From: Phycisphaerales bacterium
GTDB lineage: Bacteria > Planctomycetota > Phycisphaerae > Phycisphaerales > UBA1924
Assembly (NCBI GenBank): GCA_029260515.1
Contig: JAJDDC010000070.1
Span: 496,001 to 560,000 of the forward strand
Length of the DNA stretch: 64,000 nucleotides
Direction: 5' to 3'
The position numbers and the translations under genes are program-made. Within the stretch, counting starts at the first letter, position 1. Each line of letters opens with the position of its first letter. The notes under the pieces are model-generated. The model had not been told where the DNA came from. It searched no databases and saw only the letters and a list, made by a program, of their open reading frames with translations. Of this stretch, positions 1-9,210 are shown one piece after another.

Positions 1-634
1 CCGCGGTCGAGAACACCGCCGCGATCACGATGGGCGTGAACGTCTTGAGCGAGAAGTCCCTCAGCAGGATCTCGAGCGCGAAGAACACCCCCGCGATCGG
101 CGCATTGAAGATCGCCGCGATGCCCGAGGCGGCGCCGCACGCGACGAGCGTGCCCATGTGCTCCTTGCTCACGCCCAGGCGCCGCCCGATCGCCGAGCCG
201 GCGGTCGAGCCGATCTGGATGATGGGCCCCTCGGCGCCCGCCGACCCGCCCGAACCGACCGTCGCGATCGATGCGAGCACCTTCACAACCCCGATCCGCG
301 TCGGGATCCGCCCCTTCTTGCGGATCAGCGCGTCGAGCACCTGCGGCACGCCGTGCCCCCTCGCCTCGGACGCGAACAGGTGCACGATGACGCCCGTGAT
401 GAGTGCCCCGAGCATCGGGATCAGGGGGAGTGTCCACAGTGCCCAGTGCGCGCGGGTGTCCCCGGCCCAGTGCTCGGCGAAATCCAATGCCTCGGCAAAC
501 CCGATCGCGCCCAGCCCGGTGACGACGCCTATCAGGGCGCCGAGGACTGTGAGGTGCCAGTCCGGGCGCAGCCCGAGCTTGTGGATCGACCACTCCGAGG
601 CGCGTTTCAATCGGCGGAAGACTGGGTTGCTCAT
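1..634 (-). CDS. ClC-family chloride channel/antiporter, 3' end cut by window edge
   Basis: Membrane protein of the ClC chloride channel or H+/Cl- antiporter family. The first 211 residues are present; the gene runs off the start of the window. Two ion-pathway motifs are visible: GHGVP at residues 93-97, where many ClCs have GSGIP, and GAEGP at 133-137, which keeps the gating glutamate (E135) of the GREGP motif. Hydrophobic stretches at about 27-50, 66-88 and 162-190 fit the family's helices. The ATG at 634 is preceded by a TATAGT hexamer 11 nt upstream and no Shine-Dalgarno. It lies 49 nt beyond the end of the carbonic anhydrase gene on the same strand. Family assignment is secure; channel versus antiporter cannot be decided from this part. 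Confidence 0.88.
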   Translation of the reverse strand, partial: MSNPVFRRLKRASEWSIHKLGLRPDWHLTVLGALIGVVTGLGAIGFAEALDFAEHWAGDTRAHWALWTLPLIPMLGALITGVIVHLFASEARGHGVPQVLDALIRKKGRIPTRIGVVKVLASIATVGSGGSAGAEGPIIQIGSTAGSAIGRRLGVSKEHMGTLVACGAASGIAAIFNAPIAGVFFALEILLRDFSLKTFTPIVIAAVFSTA

Positions 635-645
635 CGCGAACGGTG

Positions 646-651
646 ACTATA
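646..651 (-). promoter_or_regulatory. Candidate -10 hexamer of the ClC gene
   Basis: TATAGT on the minus strand, 11 nt before the ATG at 634. No convincing -35 was seen 16-18 nt upstream. Confidence 0.35.
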
Positions 652-683
652 CCGCCGCGGATCGCCCGCCCCGGCCCGGCGTG

Positions 684-1283
684 TCAGGCCTCGAGCCAGC
701 AGACCACCCCGGTCGCCAGGTCGTAGATCGCGGGAACGATCGCCAGGGCGCCCTCGCGCTGCAGGCGCGCGATGACCGGGCTCTCCTGGACCAGGTCGCC
801 CATCGAGCGATGAACGTTCGCCCGCAGGACCCGGTCCACGAGCGGTTCGCCCTGGTCGCCCGACTCCTCCTGCTCTCGCGCGACCCTCCGGATCGGGTCG
901 AGCAGGATCTCGAGCACGTCGCTGTGCCGCTCGTGCGAGCACGCCGCGGCGACCGCCCCGCACTGGGTGTGCCCCATCACGACGATTAGCGGGCACCCCA
1001 GGGCGGTCGCCGCGAACTCCAGGCTCGCCGCCTCCGCGATCTCGCAGACGTTGCCCGCGACCCGCACGACGAACAGGTCGCCCACGCCCCGGTCGAACAC
1101 CCGCTCGACGGGCACCCGTGAGTCGGCGCACGTGAGCACCGCCGCGAACGGGCGCTGGTTCTCGATACTCATCCGCGTGACGTGGTCGGTGTCGGTGTTA
1201 GGGTGCTCGCACTCGCCCGAGGCGAAGCGCATGTTGCCGTCGATGAGCAGGTCGAGGGCCTCGCGAGGACCACGCACGTCCAT
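684..1283 (-). CDS. Beta-class carbonic anhydrase
   Basis: Catalyses reversible hydration of CO2 to bicarbonate in the cytoplasm. The 199-residue length is normal for the beta class. The zinc site is complete: C52-A-D54-S-R56 and H105-T-Q-C108-G-A, giving Cys, His and Cys ligands with the D54/R56 dyad. The ATG at 1283 directly follows the TAG stop of topA (1284-1286), so the junction reads TAG-ATG and translation is probably coupled to topA. Why a carbonic anhydrase should share a transcript with topoisomerase I is not clear from the sequence. Confidence 0.93.
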   Translation of the reverse strand: MDVRGPREALDLLIDGNMRFASGECEHPNTDTDHVTRMSIENQRPFAAVLTCADSRVPVERVFDRGVGDLFVVRVAGNVCEIAEAASLEFAATALGCPLIVVMGHTQCGAVAAACSHERHSDVLEILLDPIRRVAREQEESGDQGEPLVDRVLRANVHRSMGDLVQESPVIARLQREGALAIVPAIYDLATGVVCWLEA

Positions 1284-4106
1284 CTACGCCGCGGAACCCG
1301 CGGCCTGACGCGGGTCCCCCTCCAGAACCAACTCGTCCACGCTCGGCGCATCGCCCAGCGCCTTGCCCTTGGTGTCCGTCAGTGGCGTGCCGTCGAGGCG
1401 CTCGATGATCGGAACCGGGTTCTGTGCCTCCAGCGCCTCCAACTCGCGTGTCAGCGCCGCCTTCTGCTTCTCGTCCAGCTCCGTCCACTTGCCCCGCCCA
1501 CGGCACTTGGGGAACCGCGAGCACCCGAGCCAGGGGCCGCGCGCGCCGGACCGCAGGTTCAGGGGGCTGGAGCACGTCGGGCAAGGCAGGTCCGTCTCCA
1601 GGGGCGGGAGCGAGGGCGCGACCACGTGCCCCTTCTTGTCGATGTTCAGGATCATCCCGAAGTTCGTCGGCTCGTCGTCCTCGCGGGCCGAGGCCAGGAA
1701 CGGCCCGAACCGGCCCGTCTTGCGGATCATCGGGCGCCCGGTCTGCGGGCAGCGCACGTCTACGAACTCCGCCTTCTGCGGGCGACCCTCCCGGTCAACC
1801 GGGCACGCGTATTCACAGTCCGGGTACCGCGAGCACGACAGGAACCGCCCGTTCTTGCCGAAGCGGTACACGAGCGACGAGTCGCACTTGGCGCACCGGT
1901 ATTCCTCGGGCGCCGGCTGCGTCTCGGCCTTCGCGTGCGAGAGCTCCTCGTGCGCCCGCTCCAGGCTCTCGCTGAACCGCCCGTAGAACTTCTCGAGCAT
2001 GTCGATCCAGTCGAGGTGTTCTTCCTCGATTTTGTCGAGCTGCTCCTCCATCTGGCGCGTGTACCCGATCTCCATGATCCGCGGGAACGCCTCGACGAGC
2101 TTGTCGGTCACGACCTCGCCCAGGTCCGTCGCGTAGAACGCCCGCTTGAGCTGTTCGACGTACTTGCGGTCCTGGATCGTCTGGATGATCGCCGCGTACG
2201 TCGAGGGGCGCCCGATGCCCTCGCTCTCGAGCATCTTGATCAGGCTCGCCTCGGAGTACCGCGAGGGGGGCGCCGTGAACCGCTGCCTCAGGTCCAGGTC
2301 GATCGGGTACATCGCATCGCGTTCGCTCAGCGCGGGCAGGTTCAGCTCGTCCGAGACCGGCACGCCCATCACGCGGTAGAACCCGTCGAAGACGAGCGTC
2401 CGCCCGGTCGCCCGGAACAGGGCGGCGTCGCTCACGCCCCCACGGATGTGCACCTGCGTCGAGTCCCACTGCGCCGGCGTCATCTGGCACGCGACGAAGC
2501 GCTGCCAGATCAGCTCGTACAGGCGGAGCTGGTCGGGCTTGAGCCCGCGCTTGACGCTGTCGGGCGTGCGCGCCGGGTCGGTCGGGCGGATCGCCTCGTG
2601 GGCCTCCTGCGCTGCCTTGTTCGAGCTCTTGTAGAAGATGGGCTTGTCGGGCAGGTACTTGTCGCCGAGCGTCCGACCGATGTACGACCTGGCCGCGTCG
2701 ATCGCCTCGGGCGCGACGTGCGTCGAGTCGGTCCGCATGTACGTGATCAGGCCCGTCGGGCCCTCGCCCGGGATGTCCACGCCCTCGTACAGCGCCTGTG
2801 CGGCCCGCATCGTCCGCTGGGCGCCGAAGCCAAGCCTGCTGGACGCGGCCTGCTGCAGCGTGCTCGTGATAAACGGCGCCGACGGACGCGCCGTCGTCCG
2901 CTTCGTCTCGATCGACTCGATCCGGTACCCCGCCGCGTCGCTTGCGCCCTCGACCCTGCGCCGCCAGCGCGCCGGGCCGCGCCCATCGGGGTCCTCGTCG
3001 TACGACGCGCTCGCCTTGCTCAGCCCGCACCGCGCCGCGGCCTTGATCAGCCCGGGCGTCAGGTCGTGCGTGCCCGCGTCGGCGAACGCCTGCTCCGCCG
3101 CCTCCCGCCGCGCCTTGATCGCGTCGGGCGTCAGCTCGCTCAGCTCGCCGATGATCGAGTCTGCCCTGATCCGGGGGTCGAACTTCTCGCCGTCCAGCTC
3201 GACCAGCTCGGCCCGCACGATCGACCGCTCGCCCAGCCACGCGTTCTGCGACTTGAGGGTGGGCGGGTTGTTCTTGTCGTCACGACGCGCCATGAAGGCG
3301 CGCCACCCCTCGCCCAGATCGCCCGCCTTGGCGCTCTCGAGCGCGAAGTACCCGGTCATCGTCCAGTACTCGTCGGGCACGAACGCGCGGATCATCCGCT
3401 CGCGCTCCGTGACCAGACGCACCGCGACCGACTGCACACGCCCGGCGCTCAGACCACGCGCCACCTTCTTCCACAGCAGAGGGCTGACCTGGTAGCCCAC
3501 GATCCGGTCCAGGATCCGGCGGGCCTGCTGGGCGTTGACCCGGTCCTCGTCGATCGGGTGCGGGTGCTGGAACGCCTTGGCGATCTCGCCCTTGGTGATC
3601 GCCGGGAAGATCACGCGGTTCGCGTCGGCGGCCCGGATCCCCAGCTCTTCCGCCAGATGCCACGCGATCGCCTCGCCCTCGCGGTCGAGGTCCGTCGCGA
3701 ACCAGATCTTCCCGCCCGAGTCGAGGACCTCCTTGGCCGCACGCTTGAGATCCTTGATGACGTTCTCTTTGCCGGGCAGGATCGTGTACGTCGGCGTGAA
3801 CCGCTTCTGGATGTCCACGCCCGGCACGGGCGACTTGTCGCCCTTGGGCCCCTTCGTGGGCAGGTCGCGCACGTGCCCGACCGAGGCCAGCACCAGGTAG
3901 TCCGCGCCCAGGTACTTGTTGATCGTCTTGGCCTTGCTCGGGCTCTCGACGATAACCAGGTCGCGACCCTTGCCCATGCCAGCCTTGAAGCCCAGGCCCT
4001 TGCCGCCGCCCTTGGGCGCCTTGGACGCGCCGGCGCTCGCGGTCTTCTTGGACGCGCCCGCCTTCTTCGTGGTCGAGGCTTTCTTTGTGGTCTTCTTCTT
4101 GGCCAT
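1284..4106 (-). CDS. topA: DNA topoisomerase I with lysine-rich N-terminal tail
   Basis: Type IA topoisomerase that relaxes negative supercoils through a 5'-phosphotyrosine intermediate. The 940 residues show a Lys/Ala-rich tail (1-47, 14 Lys), a TOPRIM domain (LVIVESPSKAK at about 50-60, DLDREGEAIAWH at 139-150), and the catalytic tyrosine Y456 in ITYMRTDSTH. Three C-terminal zinc-ribbon-like segments follow: two keep Cys pairs (CAKC and CSRYPDC; CPTC and CSRFPKC) and the middle one is degenerate. The active site lies further from the N-terminus than in E. coli (Y319), explained by the tail and an extra segment around residues 325-400. The ATG at 4106 follows a GC palindrome and a GAGAGGAAAG stretch. 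It is the first gene of a topA-carbonic anhydrase pair. Confidence 0.96.
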   Translation of the reverse strand: MAKKKTTKKASTTKKAGASKKTASAGASKAPKGGGKGLGFKAGMGKGRDLVIVESPSKAKTINKYLGADYLVLASVGHVRDLPTKGPKGDKSPVPGVDIQKRFTPTYTILPGKENVIKDLKRAAKEVLDSGGKIWFATDLDREGEAIAWHLAEELGIRAADANRVIFPAITKGEIAKAFQHPHPIDEDRVNAQQARRILDRIVGYQVSPLLWKKVARGLSAGRVQSVAVRLVTERERMIRAFVPDEYWTMTGYFALESAKAGDLGEGWRAFMARRDDKNNPPTLKSQNAWLGERSIVRAELVELDGEKFDPRIRADSIIGELSELTPDAIKARREAAEQAFADAGTHDLTPGLIKAAARCGLSKASASYDEDPDGRGPARWRRRVEGASDAAGYRIESIETKRTTARPSAPFITSTLQQAASSRLGFGAQRTMRAAQALYEGVDIPGEGPTGLITYMRTDSTHVAPEAIDAARSYIGRTLGDKYLPDKPIFYKSSNKAAQEAHEAIRPTDPARTPDSVKRGLKPDQLRLYELIWQRFVACQMTPAQWDSTQVHIRGGVSDAALFRATGRTLVFDGFYRVMGVPVSDELNLPALSERDAMYPIDLDLRQRFTAPPSRYSEASLIKMLESEGIGRPSTYAAIIQTIQDRKYVEQLKRAFYATDLGEVVTDKLVEAFPRIMEIGYTRQMEEQLDKIEEEHLDWIDMLEKFYGRFSESLERAHEELSHAKAETQPAPEEYRCAKCDSSLVYRFGKNGRFLSCSRYPDCEYACPVDREGRPQKAEFVDVRCPQTGRPMIRKTGRFGPFLASAREDDEPTNFGMILNIDKKGHVVAPSLPPLETDLPCPTCSSPLNLRSGARGPWLGCSRFPKCRGRGKWTELDEKQKAALTRELEALEAQNPVPIIERLDGTPLTDTKGKALGDAPSVDELVLEGDPRQAAGSAA

Positions 4107-4110
4107 GCGT

Positions 4111-4124
4111 GGGCCCCGGGGCCC
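4111..4124. promoter_or_regulatory. 14-nt GC palindrome at the topA translation start
   Basis: GGGCCCCGGGGCCC is a perfect palindrome 4 nt before the topA ATG, between the purine-rich GAGAGGAAAG and the start codon. In RNA it could pair on itself or dimerise and affect initiation. Its role is inferred only from position. Confidence 0.3.
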
Positions 4125-4297
4125 TTTCCTCTCTGCTCGCCCGCCCGGTGCGATCGGTGGGAGCCAATGCCACGCGTGGGGGGCGTGTCAAGGGCGACGC
4201 CCCCGGTTCGCCTCGCAGGAACGCTGAGTGGGTTCGTCGGGCCGCGCCCGAGGGCGTCTTGAGCCTTCGCCGGATCCCTCGCCCGCCAGCGGGTCGT

Positions 4298-5257
4298 CTA
4301 GCCGCTCGTAAGGCACGCCTCCACAACGCGTTGGGTCCACGGCGACGGATCGTCCTCGTCGGCGTCGATCCAGACGCTCCCGGGGGTCGCCCGCAGACGC
4401 CGAAGCCACGTCCTCTGATTTTTTGCAAACCGACGCGTCTCGATCTTGATCCGCTCGGCCGCGTCCTCCAGCGTGCACCGCCCCTCGAAATGGGCGACAA
4501 GCTGCTTGTACCCGATCGCCTCGCCCGCCTGCGGCCCCAGCCGACCCGCCTCCCACAGCCCGCGGGCCTCCTCCGCGAGCCCCCCCTCGAGCATCGCCCG
4601 CACGCGGGCATTGATGCGGCGGTTCAGCGCGTCGGCATCCCATACCAGCCCCACGAGCACCCGATCGGTCGCGGGCGCTCTGCCGCGCTCCCACTGCGTC
4701 TGGAGCGACGAGATGCTCTGGCCACGCTGGCGATAGACCTCGAGGGCACGGATCGTCCGGCGATCGTCGGCCGGGTGGATCCGCGCCGCGCCCTCGGGAT
4801 CGACCCGCTCCAGCTCCGCCCGCCGCTCGGCGCCCGACATCGCCGCCAGCTGCGCACGGATCACAGGGTCCGGCTCGGGTCCCTCGAACAGGCCGAACAT
4901 CAATGCCTGGATGTACAGGTGCGTCCCGCCGACGACGATCGGCGTGTCGCCGTCGCGCAGGATCTGCGCGATCGCCTCCTCGGCGGCCCGGAGCCAGTCG
5001 TGGACGCTGAACCGCTCGGTCGGCTCAACGACGTCGATCAGGTGGTGGGGGACGCCCGCACGCTCGTCCACGGAGGGTTTGGCGGTCCCGATGTCCAGGC
5101 CGCGGTAGACGAGGAACGCGTCCGCGGAGACGACCTGGGCGCCCCCCGGGCCCCGTCGAGCAAGCTCGTGGGCGAGGGCCAGCGCGAGCGCGGTCTTCCC
5201 ACCCGCGGTCGGCCCACAGATGACAGGAAACCGCGGCGGCCGGTCCGGAGCGGGCAT
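4298..5257 (-). CDS. miaA: tRNA dimethylallyltransferase
   Basis: Transfers a dimethylallyl group to N6 of A37 in tRNAs that read UNN codons. The 319 residues carry the P-loop GPTAGGKT (15-22), then VSADAFLVYRGLDIGTAK, the motif that recognises the anticodon loop and positions the substrate; the usual SADSxQVY reads SADAFLVY here. GGTHLYIQAL and EAIGYKQL are also present. The frame stays open well upstream, but similarity begins at MPAPDRPP, so the ATG at 5257 was chosen. A TAGCAT hexamer ends 5 nt before it and no Shine-Dalgarno is present. The gene lies upstream of topA with a 191-nt gap. Confidence 0.93.
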   Translation of the reverse strand: MPAPDRPPRFPVICGPTAGGKTALALALAHELARRGPGGAQVVSADAFLVYRGLDIGTAKPSVDERAGVPHHLIDVVEPTERFSVHDWLRAAEEAIAQILRDGDTPIVVGGTHLYIQALMFGLFEGPEPDPVIRAQLAAMSGAERRAELERVDPEGAARIHPADDRRTIRALEVYRQRGQSISSLQTQWERGRAPATDRVLVGLVWDADALNRRINARVRAMLEGGLAEEARGLWEAGRLGPQAGEAIGYKQLVAHFEGRCTLEDAAERIKIETRRFAKNQRTWLRRLRATPGSVWIDADEDDPSPWTQRVVEACLTSG

Positions 5258-5262
5258 CGCCC

Positions 5263-5268
5263 ATGCTA
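5263..5268 (-). promoter_or_regulatory. Candidate -10 for leaderless miaA mRNA
   Basis: TAGCAT on the minus strand, ending 5 nt before the miaA ATG. Confidence 0.4.
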
Positions 5269-5569
5269 GTCCACCGGTCACCCGTCGCAATATCTGGCAA
5301 ATTTCTGGAACTACAGGGCCGAGGCGGGCGAAGCGGGATGGCGAGCGCGGGCGAGGAGACTCAAGCCGCCGCGGGGGACGCACGCATGACACCAGCGAGA
5401 TCCATGGCGCGGGCGGATCCGCACGCCCCCGGCCCATCCCGGCGTTCGACGCGCCCGGGGCGGCAACTCGTTCTCTCCTCGCGCCAGCTCGGGGGTGGGC
5501 GCCGCCCCGTGTGAGACCCTGACCCGGGCGTGCCCACCGCGTCCTGACACGGACGCACCCCCCGACCCG
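5269..5569. other. Intergenic stretch with no gene seen
   Basis: Most of the 365 nt between miaA and the flotillin gene. Several frames are open, but their translations are Arg/Pro/Ala-rich with no recognisable motif and look like GC-rich chance frames. A hairpin lies at its far end (5570-5595). Confidence 0.5.
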
Positions 5570-5595
5570 GCCCCCGGGGTTCACCCCCCGGGGGC
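5570..5595 (-). terminator. GC-rich hairpin downstream of flotillin gene
   Basis: A 10-bp perfect stem (GCCCCCGGGG with CCCCGGGGGC) around a 6-nt loop, 27 nt beyond the flotillin stop. There is no U-tract on the minus strand, so a terminator role rests on stem strength and position. Confidence 0.4.
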
Positions 5596-5622
5596 TGTTT
5601 GCGTGGAGTTGTCGCGGGCGTG

Positions 5623-7230
5623 TCAGTCTTCGCTCGGCGTCGGGCGACGCCCCTCGGTGTCCGGGCCCTTCACGCGCCCGAGCGCACCGGGCAGCTCGAT
5701 GCCTGCCTGCTGGGCCAGCTCGTGGATCTGCGGGAGCGAGCCGATCATGCCGGCGAGGAAGTCGGCGGTCGCGCTGCGCGTCGTGCCGTCCTTGCCTTCG
5801 ATCGTCTGCCCGCGCCCCGAGTCCCAGACCGTGATCTTGTCGATCTTGAGGTTCTGGATCGCCTTGACCTGCGCCTCGACCAGCTGGGGGAGCTGCTCGA
5901 TCATCAGCAGCGTCGGCGCAACCTGTGGGTTTTGTGCGCACGCCTCGACGAGTTGTCGGTAGCCCTCGGCCTTGGCCTCGAGGACCTGCTGCAGGCCCTT
6001 GGCCTCCGCCTCGTACTTGGCGAGCGTCGCGTCCGCCTCGCCCCGCGCCTCGCGGCGCTCGCGCTCGGCCCTCGCCTCGGCCTCGATCTCGACCCGCTTC
6101 TTCTCGATCTCCTGTGGCGCGAGCTGCTCCTTGCTCAGGCGGGCGAGCTCACGCTCGCGCTCGGCCTGGTAGATCTTCTCGGCCGCGATCGCGAGCGCGA
6201 CGTCCGACCGCCTACTCGCCTCGGCCCGGATCTCTGCGAGTTTTGCGTTGGACTCGGCGATGTGCGCCTGGGCGGTGTTCTCGCCGTCCACCGCCTTGGA
6301 CTCGGCGTCGGCGACCTGCACGCGCTGCGTCTGCTCGGCCCGCTTGGACGCCGCGACCGTCTCGGCCAGACGCTCGGCGATCGCGATCTCCTGGTCCCGC
6401 TTGGACTCGGCCTCGCCCACCTGCGCCTCGGCCTCGTAGGTCGCGACCGCGACGCGCTTCTGGCGCTCGGCCTCTTTCTGGCCCTGGTCGGCCTTGGCCC
6501 GCTCCTGCGAGACGCGGACGTTGCGGTCGCGGACCGCCGCGGCCTCGCCCACCGCGCCCTCGCGGTCCTGCTCGGCGACCTCGACCTTCGCGCGGTTGAT
6601 CGCCTCGGCCGCCGCCCGCTGCCCGATCGCGACGATGTACCCCGACTCGTCGGTGATGTCGCGGATGTTGACGTTGATCAACTCCAGGCCGATCTTGTTG
6701 ATCTCCTGGGTCACGTTCTCGTTGATCAACCCCATGAACTTCTCGCGGTCCTTGTTGATCTCCTCGATCGACAGGGTCGCGAGCACGAGGCGGAGCTGGC
6801 CCAGGATGATGTCCTGGGCCTGCTCGCGGATGCCCTGGGGCGCCATGCCCAGCAGGCGCTCGGCGGCGCTGGCCATATGCACCGGGTCCGTCGCGATGGC
6901 GACGGTAAAGGTGGACGGCACGTTCACGCGGATGTTGTTGAGCGACAACGCCCCCTCGAGCGGGATGTCGATGACCAGCGGCTCCAGGCTCATGTACGCG
7001 TAGTCCTGGAGGACCGGCCAGACGAACTTGCCCCCCGCGTGGAAGCAGCGTGTGCCCTTCTTGCCCGCCGTGCCCCAGATCACCAGGATCCGGTTCGATG
7101 GGCAGCGCCGGTATCGGCTGGCCAGGAAAAAGACCACGAACAGCAGGACGAAGACCGCGACGACGATCCCCACGATCGCGAAGATCCCCGCGTTCCCGCC
7201 CTCTGCTTGCGCCAGTGTCGTCAGGTCCAT
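5623..7230 (-). CDS. Flotillin-like SPFH-domain membrane protein
   Basis: Scaffold protein of the flotillin family (FloT/YuaG type), thought to organise membrane microdomains. The 535 residues show one N-terminal membrane helix (about 14-37), an SPFH domain (about 45-230), and a long Ala/Glu-rich coiled coil with repeated EAE/KAE heptads (about 230-450), then a short C-terminal region. The ATG at 7230 has a strong GGGGAGG site 4 nt upstream. It follows an NfeD-like gene by 60 nt in the same direction. That is the arrangement of Bacillus yuaF-floT, in which the NfeD partner supports flotillin function. Family and pairing are clear; cargo or partner is unknown. Confidence 0.92.
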   Translation of the reverse strand: MDLTTLAQAEGGNAGIFAIVGIVVAVFVLLFVVFFLASRYRRCPSNRILVIWGTAGKKGTRCFHAGGKFVWPVLQDYAYMSLEPLVIDIPLEGALSLNNIRVNVPSTFTVAIATDPVHMASAAERLLGMAPQGIREQAQDIILGQLRLVLATLSIEEINKDREKFMGLINENVTQEINKIGLELINVNIRDITDESGYIVAIGQRAAAEAINRAKVEVAEQDREGAVGEAAAVRDRNVRVSQERAKADQGQKEAERQKRVAVATYEAEAQVGEAESKRDQEIAIAERLAETVAASKRAEQTQRVQVADAESKAVDGENTAQAHIAESNAKLAEIRAEASRRSDVALAIAAEKIYQAERERELARLSKEQLAPQEIEKKRVEIEAEARAERERREARGEADATLAKYEAEAKGLQQVLEAKAEGYRQLVEACAQNPQVAPTLLMIEQLPQLVEAQVKAIQNLKIDKITVWDSGRGQTIEGKDGTTRSATADFLAGMIGSLPQIHELAQQAGIELPGALGRVKGPDTEGRRPTPSED

Positions 7231-7290
7231 CCGCCTCCCCTTGTCGGCGTGCGCCGACGCTCTGTGCTCTCACCCATCCCGATCGCCGGT

Positions 7291-7881
7291 TTATGCGCCG
7301 GCGACGAGCGGCTCGACCGAGACCGCGTTGCCCGCACGATCGACGCGTGCGACCCGGACGCGCGCGTTCGCGGCCAGCGCCTCGGCGCCGTCCTGCACCG
7401 CGTCCATTTCCCGGCGCCGATCGCCGATCACCACCGTCACCCGCCCGCGTCCCTGGCCCGAGGGCGGGACCATGATATAGACCGTGCCCTCGAGGCCGAC
7501 CGTCTGGTCGAGCGTGATGTTGTCCGAGCGCTGCAGCTTGAGGAACGAGCGCATCAGCGTGACCATGAGCCAGGCGATGGCGAAGCCCGAGGCGATCGCG
7601 ATGAGCACCGCGACCGGGAAGCCGACTTCCAGCGCCCGCATCGCGGCCAGGCCCATCCAGCCCGAGCCCATGGCGAAGGCGGCGATGGTCTGGATGCTCA
7701 GCCAGCCGAACTCGGAGCCGGGCGAGTCGCCCTCGCCGAAGTCACCGTCCATACCAGTGTCGATGTCGGCGTCGAGGTCGCCCCCGAGCTGGCCGAGCAC
7801 GAGCTGGAGGACGAGCACGAGCGTGCCCAGCAGCGCGGGCACGCTGAACCAGATCGCTCCGTTTGCAAACAGGAAATCCAT
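7291..7881 (-). CDS. NfeD/YuaF-like membrane protein, flotillin partner
   Basis: 196-residue protein with three predicted membrane helices (about 10-30, 62-82, 88-110) and a soluble C-terminal beta-rich domain (about 120-196) of the OB-fold type found in NfeD proteins. A longer start at 7914 exists in frame, but the ATG at 7881 has GGAGGTG ending 3 nt before it and begins a good hydrophobic N-terminus, so it was chosen. An acidic loop (DLDADIDTGMDGDFGEGD) follows the first helix and would lie in a membrane-adjacent or exterior loop. The gene precedes flotillin in the same transcript, matching known nfeD-flotillin operons. Confidence 0.82.
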   Translation of the reverse strand: MDFLFANGAIWFSVPALLGTLVLVLQLVLGQLGGDLDADIDTGMDGDFGEGDSPGSEFGWLSIQTIAAFAMGSGWMGLAAMRALEVGFPVAVLIAIASGFAIAWLMVTLMRSFLKLQRSDNITLDQTVGLEGTVYIMVPPSGQGRGRVTVVIGDRRREMDAVQDGAEALAANARVRVARVDRAGNAVSVEPLVAGA

Positions 7882-8047
7882 GGCCACCTCCGGCGGGCTC
7901 GCGGCGCCGGGCATGGTACCGCAAACGCAGGATGGACCATGTTCGTGAAGACCCGGCGGGGCAGAGCCCGCACACAGACTTCTTGGGAAATACAGGGCGG
8001 GAGTTTCGTGCCTGGTCGGGGGGGGCGCCGAGCGTCGCCGTTGGCGG

Positions 8048-9190
8048 CTAGGCCGCCAGGTCGATGTCGTTGAAGCCGTCGTCGTCGGTCTCGAAGCCGC
8101 CCCATTCGTCCTTGGGCAGGTGGCGGTGGTGGACGCGGATGACGCGGGCGAGCTGGCCCGCGAACTGGTCGGCGATGAGCTGGAGCAGCTTCAGGTCGTT
8201 CTCGGCGAACGCCGACCGCTTGTCCCTGAAGAGCGCGATCACCGCAAGGCACTCGTCGTCCTGGCGGCACGAGACAACGAGCATCGCCGACTCGTCGAGC
8301 CAGTGGGCGCTCTCGCCCAGGTAGTGCTCGAGCTCGACCGAGCCCGACAGCGCGAGCACGCTCTCCTGCTCCTCGAAGCGTGGCGCGAGCGTGTCGGCCA
8401 GCTGGTCCATCAGGACCTCGGCCGCGTCCTTCGGGCAGTCGTAGTTGACGTACGCGCCGAGCGAGAACTCGCCGGACGTCGAGGGCAGGAAGATCGCCGC
8501 GTTCGTCGAGCCGACCTTGCCCAGGACGTACTCGAGCAGCGTCCGAAGCAGGCTCTCGATGTCGAGTTCCTGGCGGAGCATCGACGAGAGCTCTGTGCTG
8601 ACCGAGACGTCCTCGAGCTGGCCCGAGAGCTCGCGGTACGCGTCAACGAGGTCGTTGCAGAGCTCGCCCACGTGCCCGGAGACCTCACGCCTCGCGTTGT
8701 TCAGCTGGTGGCAGAGGCGTTTGAGACGCGCGACCCTCGCCTCGCGCTGGCGGACGCGGTGCGCCCGCTCGCACGCGGCCTCGATCCGCGCGAGCATCTC
8801 GTCCTCGCACAGCGTGACCTCGATCAGGTCGGTCGCGCCGGCCCGCATCGCGCCCAGCGCCTCGTCGATCCCGGCGCGGTCGCCCAGCATCGCGCTGACG
8901 ATCGCGGGCGTGGTCTTCGCGACCTTCTCGGCCAGGTCCAGTCCGCGGTCCCCGCCCAGCTTCGTGTCGATCAGGGCCAGATCATGCAGCCCCTTGTCCA
9001 GGTGGCGCCTCGCCTCGGTGAGCGTCCGCGCGACGCTGACGCACTCGACCCGGTCCTGGAGCAGCGCCACGAGCCGTCTGTGCAGGCTGGGCCTGGGCGA
9101 GCAGACGAGTACGCGGACGGTGCGCACCGGGTCGGGCCCGGTCTCCCAGGCCCCGTCTTGTCCCGTGCTCTCAGTCTCTCGTGCGCCCAT
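8048..9190 (-). CDS. Degenerate receiver plus GAF-like output domain protein
   Basis: 380 residues: a receiver-like domain (about 24-145), a helical linker rich in Arg (about 145-210), and a GAF-like domain (about 210-355). The receiver keeps the phosphoacceptor candidate D75 in LALIDTKL. The usual acidic pair after the first strand is replaced by C-S-P (VLVCSPRP), and the lysine before the last helix is absent (TDLIEV). Phosphorylation by the normal route is therefore doubtful, and it may work as a pseudo-receiver. No DNA-binding domain was recognised. The ATG at 9190 lies 20 nt past the histidine kinase stop, with GAGGG 8 nt upstream. It is the last gene of a three-gene signalling operon. 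Confidence 0.72.
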   Translation of the reverse strand: MGARETESTGQDGAWETGPDPVRTVRVLVCSPRPSLHRRLVALLQDRVECVSVARTLTEARRHLDKGLHDLALIDTKLGGDRGLDLAEKVAKTTPAIVSAMLGDRAGIDEALGAMRAGATDLIEVTLCEDEMLARIEAACERAHRVRQREARVARLKRLCHQLNNARREVSGHVGELCNDLVDAYRELSGQLEDVSVSTELSSMLRQELDIESLLRTLLEYVLGKVGSTNAAIFLPSTSGEFSLGAYVNYDCPKDAAEVLMDQLADTLAPRFEEQESVLALSGSVELEHYLGESAHWLDESAMLVVSCRQDDECLAVIALFRDKRSAFAENDLKLLQLIADQFAGQLARVIRVHHRHLPKDEWGGFETDDDGFNDIDLAA

Positions 9191-9210
9191 CCGTGCGTCC
9201 CTCGATCCTC

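Noticed and set aside
1182-4262. A 1,026-codon plus-strand open frame
   Set aside because: It is antisense to topA, which has complete catalytic motifs; no motif was seen in this frame.
5570-5595. Confident intrinsic terminators
   Set aside because: The hairpins here and at 38882-38911 lack U-tracts, so they were kept only as low-confidence features.
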